Origin: Thermoplasmata archaeon
GTDB taxonomy: Archaea; Thermoplasmatota; Thermoplasmata; Thermoplasmatales; Thermoplasmataceae
Assembly: GCA_021806345.1 (NCBI GenBank)
Contig: JAJZXP010000205.1
Span: 1 to 5,165, forward strand
Reading direction: 5' to 3'
DNA: 5,165 nucleotides
A model generated the notes under the pieces. It was not told where the DNA came from. It worked only from the letters and a program-made list of their open reading frames with translations, and made no database searches. This document shows positions 1 to 5,165 of the stretch, in pieces. A program made the position numbers and the translations under genes. Within the stretch, counting starts at the first letter, position 1. Every line of letters starts with the position of its first letter.

Positions 1-460
1 TGAAGGACAGCAGTTTTTTAATTCTTTCTCGATTGGGCGCATCCCCGTCTCCCAGTCTGATTAGCTTTGAATCGCTCTTATAGTCATTGATAGCGCATTT
101 AACGTAGTCCAAGATGGAGTGTATGTCAGGCATTTCCTCGGTTTCCATTAAAATTTTATCCGCCAGAATTGCCATCCCTGGCTTCGGCCCAGGATCAATT
201 CCAATGATCACTTCGTGGAAACAATTTTTATTTATAAAATACGGCAGAGCTTGCCTGATTAATGACCTTGGATTTTTTCCCTTTAATTGAGTATGAAAAA
301 TGGTTCTATCTTTCTCTTCGCTTAACACAGCTATAATATCTGAAGACACATCACCGCTAGAATCCAGTGATACATACGGTATTTTCCAAAGTTTAATTTC
401 CTCAATTGTCCTGTAATAAAATCGAAGGTCTTGGGTATATATTCCCAACCTAGCCATCAT
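1..460 (-). CDS. RuvC/RNase H-like fold protein, archaeal, function unknown (3' end outside window)
   Basis: This reading frame has no stop from the ATG at 460-458 to the left edge, giving 153 codons of a C-terminally incomplete protein. A second ATG follows at once (457-455), and either could be the start; the second gives MARLGIYTQD. Residues 5-50 look like a small alpha/beta region (LGIYTQD, then IPYVSLDS). Residues 84-99 read VIIGIDPGPKPGMAIL, a hydrophobic strand ending in GIDPG as in the first strand of RuvC/YqgF-type RNase H-like folds, with D89 as the likely metal-binding acid. A later strand (about 133-146) carries D138 and D140. No Shine-Dalgarno sequence is evident. The gene lies 33 bases behind the DHH nuclease and is probably co-transcribed with it and rpsO. 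That supports a nucleic-acid role, but nuclease activity is only inferred. I do not recognise a named family. Confidence 0.8.
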   Translation of the reverse strand, partial: MMARLGIYTQDLRFYYRTIEEIKLWKIPYVSLDSSGDVSSDIIAVLSEEKDRTIFHTQLKGKNPRSLIRQALPYFINKNCFHEVIIGIDPGPKPGMAILADKILMETEEMPDIHSILDYVKCAINDYKSDSKLIRLGDGDAPNRERIKKLLSF

Positions 461-493
461 CTACTAAATATCTCATTTAATTAAAATGTTTCT

Positions 494-1837
494 CTAACTA
501 TAGACACGATTTAGTTGAAGACCAACCATTTGGTCTGCAAACTCGATGAACTGTCTTTCCATTCCTCTTGGAATGGACCCACCAGCGGCAATATCATGTC
601 CACCTCCGCTTCCACCAACCTTCTCTGAACACTCCTTCATAACAGTTGATAAATTTAAGCCCTTTTCGATCATCCTTCTGGTTCCTCTGGACGAGACAAA
701 TGTTTGAGCATCACCCACATTGAAACCGAAAATTGGTCTTTCCTGATTTGCAAGATATAGCATAAGTTGCCCCGCGATTGGCCCTGCCAGTTCTGATCCT
801 GGTGCATAAAAGAATTGGACATTCTTCTCCACTGTCATAGATTTCATTGAACGCAATATATAGTCAATTAGTTTAGTTTCGTACTTTCTGTTGTTTGATA
901 ACATTTCTGCTTTAAGACCCGTATTCCCCATAAAATATTCTACTGGAATATTGTTGTCTCCATTTTTGGAGTTAGATTCAATTATTTTGGTCAACTCGGT
1001 TGCGTTTAAGCCAATATCAAAAAATAATTCATCAGTTTCCAGATACGAAAAAGCCTCTGACTGGCATCCCTGGGCTGATAATTTGTAGCTTAGAAACTTA
1101 CTCAATTTTTCAATTTCATCTCTCTTTAAATCATCTAGTTTTGTATCAACGGAAATCCCCATTTTTTCCAGAGCCTTTTTAGTATTCTCTTGCGATCCTG
1201 TCAGGCTGGAAAAAAATGGCTGGGTTGAGTACACAATCGCATCCAGAATATTTTCCCCCTGCAGGTTCAAGGTATGTTTTCGTTCAATGTTTTTTCCATA
1301 AGCTTCAATGAGTTTTGAGTTAATTCCTCTAAAGCCGCCCATATCCTGCTTGTCCGCTTTGCAACCAGAGATCATAAATGGAAGAAGGTCTTTATTTTCT
1401 TCTTTCACACTTAATGCAAATATGAAAGCCATAGTGGCCCCACAAGCTTCCCTTGTACCATCAATGCCATAATTCCTCGCATTAATATTTAGAACTTCCT
1501 GATTATTTTCAGAGAAGAAATGATGATCTAAAACCATAATATTTTTGGCATTCTTATCTAAGAATTTTGTCTGATCTGATCCTGCATCAACAATAATAGT
1601 TGGTAAATTCGGTTCCTCCTCTACCCTTTTTAGAAAACCTTCATTAGAAAGATCTTTTATAAATCCCAGATGGAACTTTTTTCCCTCTCTGACCAGCAAT
1701 TTTGCCATTATTATGGCGGCACTTGTACCATCACCATCATAGTGAACTAAAATTCTAAAGTAATTGTGGTTTTTAAAAAAATCGTTACCCCTTAGTAAGT
1801 CCGAATAAAATTCGGAACTTATTAGATCCTTAATCAT
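494..1837 (-). CDS. recJ: Archaeal RecJ/GAN-like DHH-family single-strand exonuclease
   Basis: The 447-residue protein has the full DHH phosphoesterase layout. Motif I is HYDGDG (32-37, acids D34 and D36), motif II is VDAGSDQ (83-89, D84), motif III is LDHH (103-106) and motif IV is GCKADKQD (158-165, D162). The C-terminal DHHA1 domain ends in GGSGGGHD (408-415) followed by AAGGSIP. All expected metal-binding residues are present, so it should be an active Mn/Mg-dependent nuclease acting on single-stranded DNA or RNA. The length fits archaeal RecJ homologues; in Thermococcales the GAN protein of this family binds the replicative GINS complex. Its ATG overlaps the rpsO TGA as ATGA, so translation is probably coupled, and no good ribosome binding site is seen. 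Location directly behind rpsO is typical of euryarchaea. Whether this copy is the GINS partner, or which polarity it has, cannot be read from sequence. A nanoRNase or other DHH subfamily is less likely. Confidence 0.92.
   Translation of the reverse strand: MIKDLISSEFYSDLLRGNDFFKNHNYFRILVHYDGDGTSAAIIMAKLLVREGKKFHLGFIKDLSNEGFLKRVEEEPNLPTIIVDAGSDQTKFLDKNAKNIMVLDHHFFSENNQEVLNINARNYGIDGTREACGATMAFIFALSVKEENKDLLPFMISGCKADKQDMGGFRGINSKLIEAYGKNIERKHTLNLQGENILDAIVYSTQPFFSSLTGSQENTKKALEKMGISVDTKLDDLKRDEIEKLSKFLSYKLSAQGCQSEAFSYLETDELFFDIGLNATELTKIIESNSKNGDNNIPVEYFMGNTGLKAEMLSNNRKYETKLIDYILRSMKSMTVEKNVQFFYAPGSELAGPIAGQLMLYLANQERPIFGFNVGDAQTFVSSRGTRRMIEKGLNLSTVMKECSEKVGGSGGGHDIAAGGSIPRGMERQFIEFADQMVGLQLNRVYS
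1800..1816 (-). repeat. Hairpin-forming inverted repeat at the rpsO/recJ junction
   Basis: On the minus strand TCCGAAT, a TTT loop and ATTCGGA form a perfect 7-bp stem, and three more flanking bases pair if one base is bulged. It occupies nucleotides 22-38 of the DHH nuclease gene, just downstream of its overlapping start codon. In the mRNA it could slow ribosomes at the coupled start or mark a processing site between rpsO and recJ. It also encodes ordinary residues (SEFYSD), so chance is possible and no function is shown. Confidence 0.45.
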
Positions 1838-2274
1838 TTCAGTACTTTATTCAATTCCCATTCTCTTTTTAGACCGCCATTTTCTTTGTAGTATCTGACA
1901 AGCCTAAGCATTTTTGACATGATTAATGCCCTTTTTCTGTCATTAGTTAAGTCATTCCTGTTAAGAGCCATGTGAGTTGAAACTTTCTTATATTTTTCTA
2001 TAAGACAGTTAAGATCGTCTGGAACCTCTTCTACCAAACCGTTTTTCTCAAGAATGTCTCCAACTTTAGTGTTCATCACTGCCTTTGTTTTTGGAATTCC
2101 ATAAAAATCTCTAAGTTTTATGCCAATTTCTGATGAAGTGAGCCCGTCCTTCTTTAGCTGCACAACAATCTCCTCAATCTCCTTAGGGCTTTGCTGTACC
2201 CATTGATGTCCTTCGCCATAAAAGGAATGCTTTGATCCAGACTTTCCCTTTTTCCTCGTATGCATTCGTGCCAT
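1834..2274 (-). CDS. rpsO: 30S ribosomal protein S15 (uS15), archaeal type
   Basis: The 146-residue protein begins MARMHTRKKGKSGSK, the basic N-terminal extension that separates archaeal and eukaryotic uS15 (about 150 aa) from the bacterial form (about 89 aa). Residues about 28-80 form the archaeal N-terminal helical part, with SPKEIEEIVVQL and GIKLRDFYGIP. The C-terminal half holds the core S15 fold that binds 16S rRNA: THMALNRNDLTNDRKRA, then MLRLVRYYKENG. It helps organise the central domain and platform of the small subunit. The start is supported by the family's N-terminus and by GTGA six bases upstream. It is the first gene of a minus-strand operon, its TGA overlapping the ATG of the DHH nuclease. 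The stretch HSFYGEGHQWVQQ (16-28) replaces the proline-rich PPEW-type sequence I would expect from other archaea; this looks like lineage divergence rather than damage. Confidence 0.98.
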   Translation of the reverse strand: MARMHTRKKGKSGSKHSFYGEGHQWVQQSPKEIEEIVVQLKKDGLTSSEIGIKLRDFYGIPKTKAVMNTKVGDILEKNGLVEEVPDDLNCLIEKYKKVSTHMALNRNDLTNDRKRALIMSKMLRLVRYYKENGGLKREWELNKVLK

Positions 2275-2280
2275 GAAATT

Positions 2281-2287
2281 TCACTTT
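2281..2287 (-). promoter_or_regulatory. Ribosome binding site of rpsO
   Basis: Reading toward rpsO the sequence is AAAGTGA, six bases before the ATG at 2274. GTGA matches part of the archaeal Shine-Dalgarno consensus GGAGGTGATC, although the GGAG part is missing. This supports 2274 as the start and implies that the rpsO transcript has a short leader. Confidence 0.5.
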
Positions 2288-2307
2288 CGTTCGAAATCCT
2301 GATCTAA

Positions 2308-2320
2308 CTTATTAATTTTA
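2308..2320 (-). promoter_or_regulatory. Candidate TATA box for the rpsO operon
   Basis: The minus-strand sequence TAAAATTAATAAG is the AT-rich block best placed for rpsO. With the usual archaeal spacing of about 26 bases from box centre to start site, transcription would begin near 2288. That leaves a leader of about 14 bases containing the GTGA ribosome binding site. The match to TTTATATA is loose, so this is a candidate only. Confidence 0.4.
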
Positions 2321-2343
2321 CATTTGGAATTGCTATGAACCAG

Positions 2344-2358
2344 TATATCTATATTAAG
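2344..2358 (+). promoter_or_regulatory. Candidate TATA box for the gamma-carbonic anhydrase gene
   Basis: TATATCTATATTAAG lies 27-41 bases before the ATG at 2385. Depending on which half TBP uses, the start site would fall near 2372-2378, giving a leader of about 7 to 13 bases. GATC at 2377-2380, four bases before the ATG, could give a weak Shine-Dalgarno contact. The two TATAT/ATATT halves make the box nearly symmetric, so it could in principle also be read leftward toward rpsO, with a longer leader of about 50 bases. Confidence 0.5.
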
Positions 2359-2384
2359 AGAAAGGCATTGGGAAAGGATCAATA

Positions 2385-2867
2385 ATGATACTCGGAAAAA
2401 ATTGTTATATTAGTGAAAGGTCATCCATTAGAGGAAAAGTGGAATTTGGGGATAACTGCTCTGTATTCGATTTTGCATCCATAAGGGCCGATCTGGGAGA
2501 AATTAAAATTGGAAACGGAACAAACATTCAAGATAATTGCACTCTCCACGTTGATCCAGGATTTAATATTTCCATTGGAGAACTGGTTTCTGTGGGGCAT
2601 AATGCTGTTCTACATGGTTGTAAGATCGGAAATAACTGCCTGATCGGTATGGGTGCAATAGTTATGAATGGTGCCGAAATTGGAGAAGGATCGGTAATAG
2701 GGGCGGGAACACTTATTACACAGAACACCAAAATCGGGGTAAATTCAACCGTGGTTGGAGTTCCCGGAAAAGTTATATCTGTATCATCTTTAAACCCAGA
2801 AACTGCAAAAATCAATGCAGAAGAGTACATTAGATTAAAAAATAAGTATATTGAAGGACTGATCTAG
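2385..2867 (+). CDS. Gamma-class carbonic anhydrase-like protein (left-handed beta-helix)
   Basis: The 160-residue protein is built from hexapeptide repeats such as IKIGNG, CKIGNN, AEIGEG and TKIGVN (about residues 10-131), which fold into a left-handed beta-helix, followed by a C-terminal helix (138-159). The gamma-CA signature is complete: R34 and D36 (ASIRAD), Q49 and D50 (NIQDN), and metal ligands H55 (TLHVD), H72 (VGHN) and H77 (LHG). These correspond to Arg59, Asp61, Gln75, Asp76, His81, His117 and His122 of Methanosarcina Cam, with matching H72-H77 spacing. It should form a trimer binding Zn, Fe or Co between subunits and may hydrate CO2 in the cytoplasm; no signal peptide is present. 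The positions equal to Cam proton-shuttle Glu62 and Glu84 are L37 and P58, so it resembles the CamH/YrdA group, for which activity is variable or unproven. It is transcribed divergently from rpsO, apparently as a single-gene unit. Confidence 0.92.
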   Translation: MILGKNCYISERSSIRGKVEFGDNCSVFDFASIRADLGEIKIGNGTNIQDNCTLHVDPGFNISIGELVSVGHNAVLHGCKIGNNCLIGMGAIVMNGAEIGEGSVIGAGTLITQNTKIGVNSTVVGVPGKVISVSSLNPETAKINAEEYIRLKNKYIEGLI

Positions 2868-2916
2868 ACAATCCTATAAATAATTATGAAGTGGAAGCAA
2901 AATTCCGATTAAATTA

Positions 2917-2924
2917 TTATATAC
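2917..2924 (+). promoter_or_regulatory. TATA box of the TPR-like gene, leaderless promoter
   Basis: TTATATAC is centred about 25 bases before the A of the ATG at 2946, the distance normally separating an archaeal TATA box from its transcription start. The A-rich stretch just upstream (GATTAAA, 2908-2913) could act as the BRE. Transcription would start at or within a base or two of the ATG. The bases between box and ATG contain no Shine-Dalgarno sequence, so a leaderless mRNA is the best reading. It also argues that this gene is transcribed independently of the carbonic anhydrase gene ending 78 bases upstream. Confidence 0.7.
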
Positions 2925-2945
2925 TAAAGCAATAATACTTTATTA

Positions 2946-3845
2946 ATGGAAGAAAAAAATCTATCTCAGGAAAGGCTAGATCAACTATTTAATCGTTTTT
3001 TCGAATCCAGAGACAACGGAAAGAAGCAAGAAATTGCAAAATTGGTTTTGCAATCCCTTAAATCCCCAGATTATTTATTGTTAATACAGAACAATAATAC
3101 ATACATATCAAAGTTTGAAGTTTTGTTGAGGGAAATGTGGGCATCCCTTAAGATGTGGGATATTCCAAGCATACGATCAATCTACCTACTCGACACTAAA
3201 AACTTCACCTTCCAATTATATTACACAAAGGCAATTGTAAACTCAGGGAAGGAGGAAAATTGTGAAGAATTCCTAAAATCCGTTCAAATAATTTCTGGAG
3301 ATCCAGAAATATTGGGAAGTATATACGATATGGGGGATCTAACTGGAAGATGGGAATATGCCGCTCTTTTACTATCAAGCAATGGAATTTATGATGAGAG
3401 GATCATGAGTAAATATCTTCAATACTCATCAAACGTTATAAATTCACAAATAATTAAGAATTTAAAGGAAAAGAGTGCGAGTCGAGAGCTGTTGAAGTTC
3501 CTAAAGGTTTTATCTGCAAAAAACCCGGAGAACACAGAAATAAACGTTGAATATCTTGAAGCACTGCTTTTGAACAAAGAAATTCCAACCCTCACTTCAA
3601 TTTTGAAAGTTATGGACCTGGACTCCATAAACGATGAAGCATCCTTAATCAGAGTTGCTAATTTATTGCATTCAATTGGGGAATACCAGAAGTCTTCTCA
3701 CATATGTAACACGGTACTGGCAAACAGCTCATCCAATGAGGAGGCAATAGAATTACAGATCAAAAATCTAAATTTTCTTTCAGAATGGGAAAGAGTCATA
3801 AATTTTTCAGAAAAAAATCTGAAGCTTATTAAAAAATCCCCGTAA
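2946..3845 (+). CDS. TPR-like helical repeat protein, unknown function, N-terminal part ended by an in-frame TAA
   Basis: These 299 codons encode an acidic, soluble, almost entirely helical protein with no signal peptide or membrane segment. From about residue 177 it is made of 34-residue TPR-like units. The equivalent loop positions start at S177 (SASREL), K211 (KEIPTL), G245 (GEYQKS) and S279 (SEWERV), each exactly 34 apart. The region before that is also helical but the period is less clear. TPR arrays usually hold protein partners, and no catalytic motif is visible. The ATG is supported by a TATA box at leaderless spacing. The frame ends at TAA 3843-3845 right after KKSP, in the middle of a repeat, and the same frame then continues open for 440 codons. 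This entry is therefore most likely the front piece of a longer protein of more than 740 residues. If the stop is real and not read through, a truncated product would be made. I do not recognise the family. Confidence 0.75.
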   Translation: MEEKNLSQERLDQLFNRFFESRDNGKKQEIAKLVLQSLKSPDYLLLIQNNNTYISKFEVLLREMWASLKMWDIPSIRSIYLLDTKNFTFQLYYTKAIVNSGKEENCEEFLKSVQIISGDPEILGSIYDMGDLTGRWEYAALLLSSNGIYDERIMSKYLQYSSNVINSQIIKNLKEKSASRELLKFLKVLSAKNPENTEINVEYLEALLLNKEIPTLTSILKVMDLDSINDEASLIRVANLLHSIGEYQKSSHICNTVLANSSSNEEAIELQIKNLNFLSEWERVINFSEKNLKLIKKSP

Positions 3846-4085
3846 TTGGAGGGAATATATCTAAATAGCTGCTTAGAAGTCGGCAATTACAGGTCTGCAG
3901 TTGATACCTTTAAAAACCAAAAGGAAATAGAAAAACTTTCAGACACAAACAAGCTGTTGCTTGCTGAATTGTATTTAAAATCAGATAATGAATCAACTGC
4001 GAGAGAAATTTTCGCAAAAATAAGCAAAGAAGTCCTAAACACCACTAACGGAAAGAAAGTATCTTTAATTCTTCAGAGAATTGAA
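3474..4085 (+). repeat. Six tandem 34-residue TPR-like units, in phase across the stop codon
   Basis: This is a protein-level repeat array. Counting the TAA as residue 300, equivalent positions fall at residues 177, 211, 245, 279, 313 and 347: SASREL, KEIPTL, GEYQKS, SEWERV, GNYRSA and DNESTA. Every interval is exactly 34 residues. Typical TPR features follow the loop: G-x-Y in some units, then a small or hydrophobic residue three later, then aromatic or aliphatic positions. After residue about 380 the phase is lost, but two more equivalent positions 34 residues apart appear later (ERYEDA at residue 581 and PKLSKA at 615). DNA identity between the units is low, so they are old repeats, not recent duplications. 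Confidence 0.75.
3843..3845 (+). other. In-frame TAA interrupting the TPR-like gene
   Basis: The codon lies between KKSP and LEGIYLNSCL. Both flanks belong to one TPR unit, and the 34-residue spacing from SEWERV to GNYRSA holds only if this codon is one residue. Position 2 of the unit is exposed, and the neighbouring unit has Glu there, so a GAA, AAA or CAA to TAA single-base change is the simplest origin. TAA is not the pyrrolysine codon (TAG), and no evident recoding signal is seen nearby. Confidence 0.85.
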
Positions 4086-5165
4086 GGAATTGACAATGAG
4101 TATATCCAAAGGGCCATTAACTATATTAGAGCAAACCAGGAAGACTACAAGTTTGTTCATGGTATTTTCGATGACCTGTTTAAAAAAAGAATGAACCGCT
4201 TAGTTTGTGATTTTTACAAGGAAACTAATCAATTAGTCACAGATCAATCTTACTTGAGTAAAATCCTTATCTCTCATATTGAAGAAATGGATATTAAAGG
4301 CTCTATTGAATTGATTAAGAAAATTGGGATTGAGAAAATCGAAGCGAACATAACCATATGCTTCCTAAAGAATTTTAGAACAGCTAAAAACTGGCAATGG
4401 CCAGAAGAATTCTCTATTGAAGAATGGAAATTAGAATACGATTATATTTCCAACTTGAGGGAGTTCTTTGTCGGGGGGATTGAAAAAGCTGGTAAAACAT
4501 TACCAAATAATTTGAACAGACTTGAAGTGATTAGTAAAACAGCAAATTTCGTTCTAGGCTCAGCATGGCTTACAAAAACAGAGACTGAAAAAACCTTTGA
4601 GGAAATAGCTTCTATTGTAAATTCAGAAAAGGATAGGGACATCAATTTTCTCAATTATCCATTAACGACAGCATACATTCAACAGGAAAGATACGAAGAT
4701 GCATATGAATTATTGAAAAACAGTGAGAGAGGTGATGATCCCTATTTCAAATTTTTAGAACTGACACTCAATAAGAAAGGGGGGAGTCCAAAATTATCAA
4801 AGGCCCTGGAATCGTTATTTGCGGAGACAGGATCAATGGCAATTTTTGGATCTTTGATTCTTCACAATATGAATGAGGAAGATGATAAGGAAACTCTCAA
4901 GAAAATCGAAATGGGGATTAAAAGTGGTGCATCCATTTTTGTTCCATGGAAAGAAATCTATGCTGAAATTAAATCAAAACACGGAAATGTTCTTGCGAAT
5001 TTCCAGGACTTGGTGGAATATTGCAATACTGACAACCTAGAAATTTTGCGCTTAAAAGCCCTGTTTGCAAATATTCACGGAAAAAAAGATGTGAGTGAGG
5101 AATTCTGGGGAAGGATTTTTAGAAGCCCGTGGAAGAATCAATCAGATATGGAGTCCTACCTAAGC
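3846..5165 (+). pseudogene. Continuation of the TPR-like protein after the stop (3' end outside window)
   Basis: The same frame as the upstream piece stays open for all 440 codons to the right edge, far longer than chance allows in AT-rich DNA. The residues begin LEGIYLNSCLEVGNYRSAVDTF, the body of a TPR unit whose start lies before the stop. Later parts are helical and charged, with tryptophan-bearing segments (NWQWPEEF, about residues 479-486 of the joined protein) and a second TPR-like pair at residues 581-648. No catalytic motif is recognisable. As a free gene it would have to start at the TTG at 3846, directly after the stop, or at an ATG only at 4191. Neither has a convincing ribosome binding site, and the TTG start would begin in the middle of a repeat. 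I therefore treat it as the back part of one broken gene. Codon use looks the same as in the front part, so decay, if real, is recent. A sequencing error or a readthrough product are the alternatives. Confidence 0.7.

Noticed and set aside
891..1182. Two overlapping plus-strand reading frames of 60-65 codons
   Set aside because: They lie entirely antisense to the DHH nuclease, have no family resemblance and no start signals; shadows of the real gene.
2285..2296. Short palindrome TTTCGTTCGAAA near the rpsO start as an operator
   Set aside because: The arms are only five bases with a two-base gap; such matches are common by chance and nothing else supports a binding site.
2528..2830. A 100-codon minus-strand reading frame
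   Set aside because: It is antisense to the gamma-carbonic anhydrase gene. Its proline/threonine/isoleucine-rich sequence is what the opposite strand of glycine-rich hexapeptide repeats produces.
2868..2945. Terminator or small RNA between the carbonic anhydrase and TPR-like genes
   Set aside because: No clear T-tract or stable hairpin is visible; apart from the TATA box the 78 bases look like plain AT-rich spacer.
3843..3845. Pyrrolysine or selenocysteine recoding
   Set aside because: The stop is TAA, whereas pyrrolysine uses TAG and selenocysteine uses TGA; no SECIS-like structure was noticed.
3419..3886. Two minus-strand frames of 62-69 codons across the TPR-like gene
   Set aside because: They are rich in Ser and Phe, as expected from the antisense of Glu/Lys-rich coding sequence, with no start signal or known motif.
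4442..4654. A 70-codon minus-strand frame
   Set aside because: Antisense shadow of the continued TPR-like frame; no supporting signal.
3846..5165. An independent second gene starting at TTG 3846
   Set aside because: No ribosome binding site, a start in the middle of a TPR unit, and exact repeat phase with the upstream frame all favour one interrupted gene.

Overview
The window looks like a stretch of a euryarchaeal chromosome, most likely Thermoplasmata (a Ferroplasma/Cuniculiplasma-like thermoacidophile). The reasons are a uS15 of the long archaeal type (146 aa, N-terminus MARMHTRKKGKSGSK), an archaeal RecJ/GAN-type DHH nuclease directly behind it, AT-rich DNA with heavy use of ATA and AGA/AGG codons, TATA-type promoters and at least one apparently leaderless gene. 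The lineage is inferred from protein style; no marker gene fixes the genus.

Left half (1-2274, minus strand): a compact operon read from 2274 toward 1. Its order is rpsO (ribosomal protein uS15), then a complete DHH/DHHA1 single-strand nuclease overlapping it by ATGA, then 33 bases later a protein with a RuvC/RNase H-like motif that runs off the left edge. This joins a ribosomal protein to nucleic-acid enzymes, a linkage familiar in euryarchaea. A 7-bp perfect hairpin lies just inside the nuclease gene.

Middle (2275-2384): a 110-bp divergent intergenic region with candidate promoters for rpsO (left) and for a gamma-class carbonic anhydrase-like protein (right, 2385-2867). That enzyme has all three metal-binding histidines but lacks the two glutamates known as proton shuttles in Methanosarcina Cam.

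Right half (2946 to the end, plus strand): a large helical-repeat (TPR-like) protein of unknown function, preceded by a TATA box at the distance expected for a leaderless transcript. Its frame is cut by one TAA at 3843-3845, then stays open for 440 more codons to the window edge. The 34-residue TPR period runs through the stop with no phase change if the stop is counted as one residue. The two pieces are therefore one gene broken by a point nonsense change (or recoded, or a sequence error), not two genes and not a frameshift. This is the most notable feature here.

I see no CRISPR array, insertion sequence, tRNA, rRNA or attachment site. Apart from the interrupted TPR gene, the window reads as ordinary core archaeal chromosome; I found no convincing sign of a new multi-gene system.
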